The notes under the pieces were generated by a model. That model had not been told where the DNA came from. It made no database searches and was given only the letters and a program-made list of their open reading frames with translations. Both the position numbers and the translations under genes were made by a program. Below are positions 1 to 6,638 of a DNA stretch of 7,019 nt, piece by piece (position 1 is the stretch's first letter; each line of letters begins with the position of its first letter). This DNA is from an uncultured Bacteroidales bacterium (GTDB taxonomy: Bacteria; Bacteroidota; Bacteroidia; Bacteroidales; P3): positions 1 through 7,019 of the forward strand of contig CAMWSI010000041.1 in assembly GCA_947176875.1 (NCBI GenBank). The letters are read 5' to 3'.

Positions 1-84
1 ACGCCCCTCTCGCCCAAATATCTGCCCCTTTTGTTGATTCCTATCTTGCTGAACTGGATTTTCAACTTCTACAAAGGTTTTTAA
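1..84 (+). CDS. Possible C-terminal end of a convergent membrane protein gene (5' end outside the window)
   Basis: Frame 1 is open from the first base to a TAA at 82-84 and gives 27 residues. They are strongly hydrophobic (LPLLLIPILLNWIF) and end in NFYKGF, which looks like a last transmembrane helix with a short aromatic and basic tail. No minus-strand gene covers this stretch, and the minus-strand block ends at 145, so a convergent neighbour would fit. The piece is too short to assign a family. Frame 3 is also open, to a TAA at 114-116, but its residues do not look like a recognisable protein end. The call rests only on composition and layout. Confidence 0.33.
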   Translation, partial: TPLSPKYLPLLLIPILLNWIFNFYKGF

Positions 85-144
85 GGTTTTACCAAATTAA
101 AGTTGCAACGCCTTAACGAATCCGCCTGATAACGGCGTACGGCG

Positions 145-185
145 AAAAACAAAAAGGCCGGAACATTGCTATGTCCCGACCTTTT
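145..185 (-). terminator. Rho-independent terminator after ftcD
   Basis: The arms 152-166 and 171-185 form a 15-bp stem closed by a 4-base loop. On the minus-strand RNA every position pairs: 13 Watson-Crick pairs and two G-U wobbles. The 3' arm runs into UUUU, U, G, UUUUU (down to position 145). On the plus-strand RNA the two wobbles become A-C mismatches and no U tract follows outside the stem. It therefore acts on the minus strand. It begins 24 bases past the ftcD stop and marks the end of the operon. Confidence 0.9.
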
Positions 186-203
186 CCGTAGATTCCAATG
201 TCT

Positions 204-218
204 ATCGGCTTAGCCGAT
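204..218 (-). other. Short palindrome whose loop is the ftcD stop codon
   Basis: Six bases (204-209) are the exact inverse complement of 213-218, and the three loop bases 210-212 are the ftcD TAA stop. In the mRNA this is AUCGGC-UAA-GCCGAU, lying 18 bases before the main terminator stem. It may add 3'-end stability or be chance; the last codons (Ile-Gly-stop) explain half of it. Confidence 0.35.
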
Positions 219-1898
219 TTTGGAAGCGACAATCTTCAGGATTTCGGCCTCGCGGGCCAAAGCCTGCTTTTCGATTTCGGCCGCCTTGCCCAGGATGTCG
301 GCCTTGAAAGCCTCGTCCTTGAGGCTGGAGGCGTTGATTTGCACGTTCAGATGCGCGCCCATCACGGCACTGCGGGCACAGAGCGCCCCCACACCGGCAT
401 CGGTCACCGAATTGGGGTTACCGGTCTCGGCCATGGCCTGCACGATGTCGAACGTCTTGAAAGCTTCCTGCATCGTACGGAACGGCACTTCGGTGGCATA
501 CTTCGTCGCCTCCTGGATGGCCGCGCTGCGCGCCGCTTTCTCCTCGTCGGTCTTTTTCGGCAGCCCGAAAGCGTCCATAATCTTGTTAAAGGCGTTCGTA
601 TCTTCATCCACAAGATGAAGCAACGCGTCCTTCATCGCCTGACCTTTTTCGGCCCAGACGGAAAATTCTTCCCAACGTTCGTCCCAGCCGGCCTTGTGCG
701 ACGAAAGATTGGCCACCATCGTACCCAAAGCGGCCGCCAAGGCGCCCATATAGGCGGAAATGGAGCCGCCGCCGGGCGCGGGCGACTCGCTCGCGGTCTC
801 GTCGGCAAAGCCCGTACACGTTAAATCGACAAGTTTTTTCGCCTTGTTGTCGGCTTCCAACAGATATTCGATAATCTTTTCTTCGGGATTGAACGGCTTG
901 AGGTCATCCAGCCCCATCGACTTGACGGCGATCTTGATGATTTCCGCCTCGCTGATACCGGCCGAACGTTGTTGTTTGGCCAGATAGAACTTGCCGGCGT
1001 CGATGAGCGTCTTCTTCGGAATCAGCCCGACAATCTCGGCTCCCGTCACGCGTACGCCACGCGCCGCGGCTTTGGCGAAGACTTCCTCGTAAGCCACATG
1101 CACCGGCGTTTGGGAAATATTCGTAATATTCATCGATACCTGCGCGATGCCGTATTCCTCTATGAACCAACCGATGGCCTTCGTACCCTTGAGCGTACCC
1201 GGTATCATGACCGGCTTGCCGTTCTCGTCCTTGAGCGGCTTGCCCGTTACCTTGCCGCCTTCGCGGGCGGGACGGCCTTTTTCACGTACGTCGAACGCGA
1301 TGGCGTTCGCGCGACGCGTGGAAGTCGTATTGAGATTGTAATTGATGGCTACGAGGAAGTCGCGCGCCCCGACGGCCGTCGCGCCGGAAAACGCGTTGAA
1401 TTCGGCGGGACCGAAATCGGGCTTGCCCTCGGCCGTCGCCAGTTTTTCTTTCAGGCCTTCGTATTCGCCGGCACGGCAATAAGCCAAATTACGGCGCTTG
1501 GGGTCGAAAGCGGCCGATTCGTAGCAGTAAACGGATATGCCGAGTTCCTCGCCTATGCGCTTGGCCAAGCGGCGGGCATATTCCACGGTCTCTTCCATCG
1601 TGATGTTGGCCACGGGCACAAGCGGACACACGTCGGTGGCGCCGAAACGCGGGTGGGCGCCGTGGTGCTGGCGCATATCAATGAGTTGTCCGGCCTTCTT
1701 CACCGCCTGGAAAGCGGCTTCTATGACCTCGTCGGGCGTGCCGACAAACGTGACGACCGTACGGTTCGTGGCCGCCCCCGGATCCACGTCAAGGAGTTTG
1801 ACGCCCTCTATCTTTTCAATTTCGTCCGTAATCTGCTTGATGACGGCCATGTCGCGCCCCTCGCTGAAATTGGGCACGCATTCGATTAACTTTTTCAT
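210..1898 (-). CDS. ftcD: Bifunctional glutamate formimidoyltransferase / formimidoyltetrahydrofolate cyclodeaminase
   Basis: This 562-residue cytosolic enzyme performs the last steps of histidine breakdown. It moves the formimino group from formiminoglutamate to tetrahydrofolate, releasing L-glutamate, then deaminates the product to methenyl-THF and ammonia. The N-terminal transferase half (about 1-330) starts MKKLIECVPNFSEG and holds QHHGAHPRFGATDV at 77-90, with H82 at the place of the catalytic His of mammalian FTCD. The cyclodeaminase half (about 355-562) has APGGGSISAYMGALAAALG (374-392), DEDTNAF (431-437) and GNPNSVTDAGVGA (493-505). Length matches the fused family, so both activities are expected. 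The start at 1898 is fixed by homology at residue 1 and overlaps the murD2 stop as ATGA. The leader is A-rich without a clear Shine-Dalgarno site, so translation probably depends on coupling to murD2. No other hut genes are in view. Confidence 0.96.
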   Translation of the reverse strand: MKKLIECVPNFSEGRDMAVIKQITDEIEKIEGVKLLDVDPGAATNRTVVTFVGTPDEVIEAAFQAVKKAGQLIDMRQHHGAHPRFGATDVCPLVPVANITMEETVEYARRLAKRIGEELGISVYCYESAAFDPKRRNLAYCRAGEYEGLKEKLATAEGKPDFGPAEFNAFSGATAVGARDFLVAINYNLNTTSTRRANAIAFDVREKGRPAREGGKVTGKPLKDENGKPVMIPGTLKGTKAIGWFIEEYGIAQVSMNITNISQTPVHVAYEEVFAKAAARGVRVTGAEIVGLIPKKTLIDAGKFYLAKQQRSAGISEAEIIKIAVKSMGLDDLKPFNPEEKIIEYLLEADNKAKKLVDLTCTGFADETASESPAPGGGSISAYMGALAAALGTMVANLSSHKAGWDERWEEFSVWAEKGQAMKDALLHLVDEDTNAFNKIMDAFGLPKKTDEEKAARSAAIQEATKYATEVPFRTMQEAFKTFDIVQAMAETGNPNSVTDAGVGALCARSAVMGAHLNVQINASSLKDEAFKADILGKAAEIEKQALAREAEILKIVASKIG

Positions 1899-3346
1899 AT
1901 CTTGAATTGTTTTTTTACCAATTGCATAAACACTTCGCCCCGCTCCTCGAAATTCCTGAAGCGGTCGTAGCTGGCGGCGGCCGGCGACAACACACAGGCG
2001 GTACCGGGCGCGGTATGCGCCGCCGCCCACGGCACGAGTTCCGCATAATCGTCGGTACATAACGCATGAGCCGGCAAGCAGTTGCAGGCTTCCAAGGCCG
2101 CCTGTACCCGACGTCCCGCCGCGCCGACAAAAATAATACTTTTTATCGGATTTGCGCAGAGATAATCCACCAGCGGCGTATAATCGATTTCGCGGTCGAA
2201 GCCGCCGATTATCAGACAACTGACACTATCCACGAACGGCAGTCGGCGCACGCTCTCCACCGCCGCGATGCAGGCCTGCGGAATCGTGGAGATAGAGTCG
2301 TTGAAATAATGGGCGCCGCCGTACCCCCCCACATACTGCAAACGGTGCGGCAACGGTTGGAACGAAGCCACGCGCGGCAACATACGGCCGTAATGTCCGC
2401 CGGCCTGCGCGGCTGCCAACAAGGCCGCCGCCAAATTTCGCTCGTTGTGTTCGCCTATGAGCGGATGCGGCGCATCAAAGCGGAAGACAGGCGTCCCATC
2501 GGCGGCCGTCAAGGCTTCGGGCCGCCACAACAGGCGGTCTAAAACCTGAACCTGCGGGCTATCGGCATAGGCCGTGGCGGCTTTCGCCGCCGTGCCGCAC
2601 CCGGCCAGCCTCAGGGGGCGGCAGGCCTGCCGTCCGGCCGTCCACTCCTGAAGACGCGCCGCTATCAGCGGATCGTCGCCGTTCACGACCAGACAATCCC
2701 CGCCGGCGATATGCAGTTTAGCCCGTTGATAAGCCTCGAAATCCACATAATGGTCGAGGTGTTCCTCGTAGAGATTAAGCAAAACGCCAACCTGCGGCGG
2801 CGTATGCACCTGTTCCAGCTGATGGGACGAAAGTTCGCATACGACGCGGTGCGCCGCCGTGAGTTGCGGCAATATGTCGAAAAAAGGAATGCCCATGTTG
2901 CCGGCCAGCAGACACGGGAATTCGCCCTGCAAAAGATGATGGATAAGATGCGTGACCGTACTCTTGCCCTTGGTGCCCGTCACGCCGACGCATTGCCGGC
3001 CGAAAAAGCGCAGGAACAGATCCGCCTGGGACGTCAGCGACGGGTTCTGCAACAAGGCCGGCCAATCTTTCAGGCAGACGCCCGGACTTTTCAAAATGAG
3101 CGGAAAGGCGGCCGCCGCCTTGATATAGCCGTCGCCCGTCGAGAAATCGACATAGGGGTCAGCCTGCCAAAGCGCGGCCTGACGCACCTTTTCATTGCGG
3201 TCGCAGACCGTTACCGGCAAGCGCGGATAAAGGCGGCGCAACAGCCGGTAACTACTCTCGCCCTCACGCCCGGCACCCAGCAAGGCCACGCGCCCCGCCG
3301 GCAACACGACCGTATCGAAACAGGTATGTAAGGCCGAATCGTCCAT
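1895..3346 (-). CDS. murD2: Mur ligase of the MurD2 type: UDP-N-acetylmuramoyl-L-alanine--L-glutamate ligase
   Basis: This 483-residue cytosolic ligase belongs to the MurD group of the ATP-dependent Mur ligases. Visible parts are an N-terminal Rossmann-like UDP-binding domain (ALLGAGREGESS, 21-32), the ATP P-loop VTGTKGKSTVT (122-132), ELSSHQ (171-176), the NLYEEHLDHY metal/ATP region (191-200), HNERNLAAA (300-308) and the C-terminal block SPAAASYDRFRNFEERG (454-470). The classical MurD signature DSKATN is changed to DSISTI (350-355), so the usual lysine is lost from the region that contacts the incoming glutamate and its surroundings. That change and the adjacent murL suggest it adds L-glutamate, as MurD2 does in Xanthomonas. 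An ordinary D-glutamate-adding MurD is the alternative; motifs alone do not settle specificity. It starts 6 bases after the murL stop, and its TGA overlaps the ftcD ATG. Confidence 0.85.
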   Translation of the reverse strand: MDDSALHTCFDTVVLPAGRVALLGAGREGESSYRLLRRLYPRLPVTVCDRNEKVRQAALWQADPYVDFSTGDGYIKAAAAFPLILKSPGVCLKDWPALLQNPSLTSQADLFLRFFGRQCVGVTGTKGKSTVTHLIHHLLQGEFPCLLAGNMGIPFFDILPQLTAAHRVVCELSSHQLEQVHTPPQVGVLLNLYEEHLDHYVDFEAYQRAKLHIAGGDCLVVNGDDPLIAARLQEWTAGRQACRPLRLAGCGTAAKAATAYADSPQVQVLDRLLWRPEALTAADGTPVFRFDAPHPLIGEHNERNLAAALLAAAQAGGHYGRMLPRVASFQPLPHRLQYVGGYGGAHYFNDSISTIPQACIAAVESVRRLPFVDSVSCLIIGGFDREIDYTPLVDYLCANPIKSIIFVGAAGRRVQAALEACNCLPAHALCTDDYAELVPWAAAHTAPGTACVLSPAAASYDRFRNFEERGEVFMQLVKKQFKI

Positions 3347-3352
3347 GATGGT

Positions 3353-4873
3353 TCAATCGAATATATGCGCTTCCCGCAAATATGTTTCCAAGCCTGCGAG
3401 GAACTCCGGCGGCAACGCGTGCGGTTCAAACAAGCCGCGCCACACCTTGTCCGACACCGGCCGACGGGAAACGTCCGATGCGAAATAGGCTTCCAACAAC
3501 GGATAAACGCCAGGCGCGGCCGACTCCGCCAGCGGACGCAATTGCTGCAAAGCCCAATTGACTTCCGCCACGGTACCGACGCATTCGAACGGTTTGACGG
3601 GCGTCTCGCCGTCCAACTCTTTCAACAACGGCAACATACCCGCGTCCGCAAACAAATTGCGGCCGAAAACGCGTTCCAGACCGGCCTGCGGCAGAAAGGG
3701 CGAAAAAATGATATAGGCGAACAGACATTTGGCGCAATGCCCGCACCAAACATCCTGTTTGCTGCCCGCATTGCAACTCTTGAAAACCGCATGATAGGGC
3801 TTCAACTCGCTGAAAACACGCGCTATCGCGAGTTCACTCAACGGCCGCAGGAAGCTGAAATAATAAAACGAGGGCGAAACATAACGCGCCACATATTGTC
3901 TGAAATCGTCTTCAAACTCAAACGATTTGGAATACTGATGATTGACCGTACCGCCCGGCACCGTACTCTCATTCGCACTGCTCTCGTTGGAAAGTGCGAT
4001 ATACCGACGGCCCGTCAAGGCGGCGGCAACAAGCGTGGCGAAAGCCAGCAATGCCGAAAACGGCGTATGCCCGTTCAGGAATCCAGCCGCGTTGAGTTCG
4101 AGCAAAAGCGGATCGAGACGGCGGTTCAGCACGGCAATGTCTTCCTCCGCCTTGCCCCCGACCGCGCAACAGCCTAAGGTTGCGCCACGGGGATTGAGAA
4201 CCAACGGCAAGAGGCCGTCCGCCCCTTCCGCCCGCGTACGCGACAAAACCTCCCATGTCACGACCGAATCCTTGCCGCCGCCTATGGGTACGATGACACG
4301 CGGCGACAGCGACATTTCCTCCGCACCGTAAGTGACGTCCGGAGTCGCCTGAACCGCCCGGGGCGTTGCCCCTGTCCGACCGGCCTTAACGCCCGAGTCA
4401 AGCCCGGCTCCGTCGGCTACCGCCTTGACTTTGACCGTCATGAAATCGGCCTGCGTCACCTCATGCAGTCCGTTGAGATAGAAATATTCGCCCAATCCGT
4501 TGAAATAAAGCTTTTTCCAAAACGCCACAACCGTATCGTCCAAACATACACCGGCCGGACAACGGATTTCCACAACCGGCGAAGCCGTGGCTTTCCAATA
4601 ACTGACCAATTCGGCCATACCGAGTTGAAACAACAGATTGCGCCACAAGGCCGACGGGACGGCTTCCGCCGCATAGAACGGACGCGACGGAATACGCCAT
4701 TCGGGGCGAAACACGAACGCTTCCCGTCCATCGGCATCGTAAACGACAAAACGATACCGGACGCGGGCACTATAGGATACGGAGGCTTCCGCCAGCGGCA
4801 GTTCCTCGTACCCTTCGTAAACGAACAACGGATATTTCGCACGAAGCCGCGCGTACAAATCCTGCTTTCCCAT
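3353..4873 (-). CDS. murL: MurL-type UDP-N-acetylmuramoyl-L-alanyl-L-glutamate epimerase
   Basis: In the characterised family, MurL converts the terminal L-Glu of UDP-MurNAc-L-Ala-L-Glu to D-Glu with ATP, yielding AMP and pyrophosphate, so no free D-glutamate is needed. This 506-residue protein shows the expected parts: an N-terminal beta-rich domain (about 1-150); a PP-loop ATP-pyrophosphatase motif PIGGGKDS (196-203); ALSNESSANEST (293-304) followed by NHQYSKSFEFE (311-321); and a cysteine group C367, C377, C380, C383 (WCGHCAKC) resembling the zinc site of QueC-like PP-loop enzymes. There is no signal peptide, so it should be cytosolic. A Gly/Ala/Thr-rich linker occupies about 151-185. It lies 44 bases after elbB and 6 before murD2, the pairing seen in Xanthomonas. 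Family membership is recognised from motifs; the reaction in this organism is inferred. Confidence 0.87.
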   Translation of the reverse strand: MGKQDLYARLRAKYPLFVYEGYEELPLAEASVSYSARVRYRFVVYDADGREAFVFRPEWRIPSRPFYAAEAVPSALWRNLLFQLGMAELVSYWKATASPVVEIRCPAGVCLDDTVVAFWKKLYFNGLGEYFYLNGLHEVTQADFMTVKVKAVADGAGLDSGVKAGRTGATPRAVQATPDVTYGAEEMSLSPRVIVPIGGGKDSVVTWEVLSRTRAEGADGLLPLVLNPRGATLGCCAVGGKAEEDIAVLNRRLDPLLLELNAAGFLNGHTPFSALLAFATLVAAALTGRRYIALSNESSANESTVPGGTVNHQYSKSFEFEDDFRQYVARYVSPSFYYFSFLRPLSELAIARVFSELKPYHAVFKSCNAGSKQDVWCGHCAKCLFAYIIFSPFLPQAGLERVFGRNLFADAGMLPLLKELDGETPVKPFECVGTVAEVNWALQQLRPLAESAAPGVYPLLEAYFASDVSRRPVSDKVWRGLFEPHALPPEFLAGLETYLREAHIFD

Positions 4874-4917
4874 ATCGACTCAGACCTTAAACGGTTCGAC
4901 CGTAAAATACGGGTTCT

Positions 4918-5562
4918 CTAAGCCAACATGGCCTTGACCAACGCCTGTGCGCTTTGAAAAATCTGCGACAGACCGACCCCGCTCAACATATAACAGGGTG
5001 TTGTGAATACCTTGTGCACGTTGTCCGCGCTGACCTGCGCCTCTTCCGTCAGCTCGTGCACGCCGCCCATGGCCGTAATGTGCGCGGCCGTCCGCGGGTC
5101 TTTGCCGATCGTCAGCTTGACACCCGGCAACAGACGCGCCAGAATGACGGGCGCGATGCACATGGCGCCTATCGGTTTGCCGGCTTCGTGCATCGTCCGC
5201 ACCGCCTGCGCGACCTCCGGATCCACCGTCATATTTTCGCCATCGACAGCGTAAGTCGATAGATTTTTGGCCGCCCCGAACCCGCCCGGCAACAGCAAAG
5301 CGTCGAAATCGGCCGCACGGAAAGCGGAAAGCGGTTCGATCTCGCCCCTGGCTATGCGCGCCGCCTCCACGAGTACGTTACGCTGTTCGGCCATAGGCTC
5401 GCCGGTCAGATGGTTCATCACGACGGCCTGCGTCTTGTCGGGTGCGAATATGGCATAGGATGCGCCGCAAAGGTCTATCGCCAGCAACGCCATCATGCTT
5501 TCGCCTATCTCGCTGCCGTCAAAAACGCCACAGCCCGATAATATCACCGCAATCTTCTTCAT
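4918..5562 (-). CDS. elbB: Isoprenoid biosynthesis glyoxalase ElbB (DJ-1/PfpI family)
   Basis: This 214-residue cytosolic protein is close to E. coli ElbB along its whole length. It begins MKKIAVILSGCGVFDGSEIG, contains HLTGEPMAEQRNVLVEAARI (51-70) and LPGGFGAAKNLS (91-102), and carries the nucleophile-elbow motif GAMCIAPV with C135 as the expected reactive cysteine and E18 as the conserved acidic partner. The family has weak glyoxalase activity and has been tied genetically to isoprenoid production in E. coli; the physiological role is not settled. It follows a terminator-like gap and is the first gene of the likely elbB-murL-murD2-ftcD unit. The 5563-5605 leader has an A/T-rich tract (TACATAATAATTG) but no good match to the Bacteroidota -33/-7 promoter pattern, so its promoter is unresolved. 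Confidence 0.93.
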   Translation of the reverse strand: MKKIAVILSGCGVFDGSEIGESMMALLAIDLCGASYAIFAPDKTQAVVMNHLTGEPMAEQRNVLVEAARIARGEIEPLSAFRAADFDALLLPGGFGAAKNLSTYAVDGENMTVDPEVAQAVRTMHEAGKPIGAMCIAPVILARLLPGVKLTIGKDPRTAAHITAMGGVHELTEEAQVSADNVHKVFTTPCYMLSGVGLSQIFQSAQALVKAMLA

Positions 5563-5598
5563 CTTTCAATTATTATGTACAACCAAACCACAGGTTTT

Positions 5599-5631
5599 AA
5601 GGAAAGGAAGCCGCCCCGCAAGACGGCTTCC
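5599..5631 (-). terminator. Probable terminator or attenuator between trxB and elbB
   Basis: A perfect 8-bp GC-rich stem (5606-5613 with 5624-5631) closes a 10-base loop. On the minus strand it is followed by TTTCCTT and then AAAA. The U tract is interrupted by two C, so termination may be partial. It lies 50 bases past the trxB stop and 44 bases before the elbB start. This position fits either the end of a trxB transcript or attenuation of read-through into elbB and murL. Confidence 0.6.
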
Positions 5632-5635
5632 CGCC

Positions 5636-5654
5636 TGTCGCATCACACGCGACA
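5636..5654 (-). other. Small hairpin in the trxB-elbB gap
   Basis: TGTCGC (5636-5641) pairs with GCGACA (5649-5654) around a 7-base loop. The stem is perfect but short, and no U tract follows. It lies between two better hairpins and might be part of a folded 3' untranslated region. Confidence 0.4.
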
Positions 5655-5660
5655 ATTATT

Positions 5661-5686
5661 CAGTAGGCAAGTTTGCTTGCCTACTG
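5661..5686 (-). other. Perfect 11-bp inverted repeat overlapping the trxB stop codon
   Basis: CAGTAGGCAAG (5661-5671) is the exact inverse complement of 5676-5686 with a 4-base loop. In the trxB mRNA the 5' arm starts with the last codon (Gln, CAG) and the stop codon TAG. The 3' side continues AATAATTG, which is not a convincing U tract. An mRNA 3'-end stabilising hairpin or the first arm of a compound terminator is more likely than a simple terminator. Confidence 0.65.
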
Positions 5687-6613
5687 TTCACTGTCTTTCA
5701 GGAAACGTTCAGCCTCCATCGCGGCCATGCAGCCCGTACCGGCCGCCACGATACCCTGGCGGAAATGCAGGTCTTGCACGTCGCCGGCCGCAAAGACGCC
5801 GGGCACCGACGTACGCGTCGAACCCGGTTCCGTCTTAATGTATCCGTTAGGGTGCAGTTCGAGCTGTCCTTTGAACAAGGCCGTGTTCGGCGTATGGCCG
5901 ATGGCCACGAAAAAGCCCGTCACATCGATTTTCCTGTCTTCGCCCGTCTGCACGTTCTTCAACAACACGCCGGTCACACCGCTGTCGTCGCCAAGAATCT
6001 CCTGCGTGACGTGGTGCCACAGCATTTCGATTTTCGGATTGCTCAACACGCGTTCCTGCATCACCTTCGAAGCGCGCAGTTCGTCACGGCGAACAATCAT
6101 ATAGACTTTATTGCAGAGGTTGGTCAGGTAACTGGCCTCTTCGGCCGCCGTATCGCCGCCGCCCACGACGGCCACATCCTGACCTTTGTAAAAGAAACCG
6201 TCACAAGTGGCGCAGGCGGAAACCCCCTGTCCGTTGAATTTCTTTTCGGATTCCAGACCGAGCCAGTTGGCGGAAGCGCCCGTGGCCACAATTACGGTTT
6301 CGGCCAGAATTTCGGTCTTGTTTTCCGTTACGACACGGAACGGCCGTTTGGAGAAATCCACCTCTTCAATCGTGCCGGGCCGGATATCGGCCTTGAAGCG
6401 CAAAGCCTGGTTGCGCAAATCCTGCATCAACTGCGGGCCGGAAACGCCTTCCGGATAACCGGGAAAGTTCTCCACTTCGGTCGTAATCGTCAATTGACCA
6501 CCGGGCTGATAACCCTCGTACAGCACCGGTTTGAGATCGGCGCGCGCCGCATAAATCGCGGCCGTAAAGCCGGCGGGGCCGGAGCCGATGATCAAGCATT
6601 TTACAGTTTCCAT
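5681..6613 (-). CDS. trxB: Thioredoxin-disulfide reductase
   Basis: This 310-residue cytosolic flavoenzyme transfers electrons from NADPH through FAD to thioredoxin. It shows the FAD-binding GSGPAG (10-15) after LII, the redox pair CATC (C134 and C137), the NADPH-binding GGGDTAAEEA (151-160), VRRDELRAS (174-182) and the C-terminal FAD block AGDVQDLHFRQ (276-286) followed by VAAGTGCMAA (289-298). The NADPH-phosphate motif begins with V174 where E. coli has His; the arginines R175, R176 and R180 are kept. Length is typical of the bacterial low-molecular-weight form. It starts 25 bases after the exporter stop, so the two may be co-transcribed. The leader is A/T-rich with no clear Shine-Dalgarno site. 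Its stop codon sits in a perfect hairpin. Confidence 0.96.
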   Translation of the reverse strand: METVKCLIIGSGPAGFTAAIYAARADLKPVLYEGYQPGGQLTITTEVENFPGYPEGVSGPQLMQDLRNQALRFKADIRPGTIEEVDFSKRPFRVVTENKTEILAETVIVATGASANWLGLESEKKFNGQGVSACATCDGFFYKGQDVAVVGGGDTAAEEASYLTNLCNKVYMIVRRDELRASKVMQERVLSNPKIEMLWHHVTQEILGDDSGVTGVLLKNVQTGEDRKIDVTGFFVAIGHTPNTALFKGQLELHPNGYIKTEPGSTRTSVPGVFAAGDVQDLHFRQGIVAAGTGCMAAMEAERFLKDSEQ

Positions 6614-6638
6614 AGTATTGTATGATTTAAGTTTTTCG

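Noticed and set aside
3..116. Frame-3 plus-strand reading open from the left edge
   Set aside because: Competes with the more membrane-like frame 1 end at 84; no recognisable residues, and short open frames at a window edge are common.
969..1889. 306-codon plus-strand open frame across ftcD
   Set aside because: Antisense to a complete, conserved ftcD; its composition is that of a shadow frame and there is no family resemblance.
1899..2219. Upstream in-frame extension of ftcD that would give a 669-residue protein
   Set aside because: The added 107 residues lie antiparallel in no sense but in another frame over the murD2 3' end, are Arg/Gly-rich and resemble no family, while the family start MKKLIECVPNF is at 1898.
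2711..3331. 206-codon plus-strand open frame across the murD2 N-terminal half
   Set aside because: Antisense to the P-loop region of murD2 and of shadow-frame composition.
3365..4177. 270-codon plus-strand open frame across murL
   Set aside because: Antisense to the conserved PP-loop and Cys-cluster part of murL, Arg/Gln-rich with no domain recognised.
4891..4903. Hairpin ACGGT-TCG-ACCGT in the 44-base elbB-murL gap
   Set aside because: The stem has only 5 bp and the following minus-strand bases are TTTAAGG, not a real U tract. It is too weak to call a terminator, so elbB and murL are treated as one transcript.
5563..5605. Possible elbB promoter
   Set aside because: An A/T-rich stretch and a TTTG are present, but their spacing does not fit the Bacteroidota TTTG / TAnnTTTG pattern relative to the start codon.
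5495..6625. 376-codon plus-strand open frame across trxB
   Set aside because: It runs antisense over the whole of trxB, whose motifs are complete. The translation is Arg/His-rich with no recognisable domain, as expected from GC-leaning codon use on the real strand.
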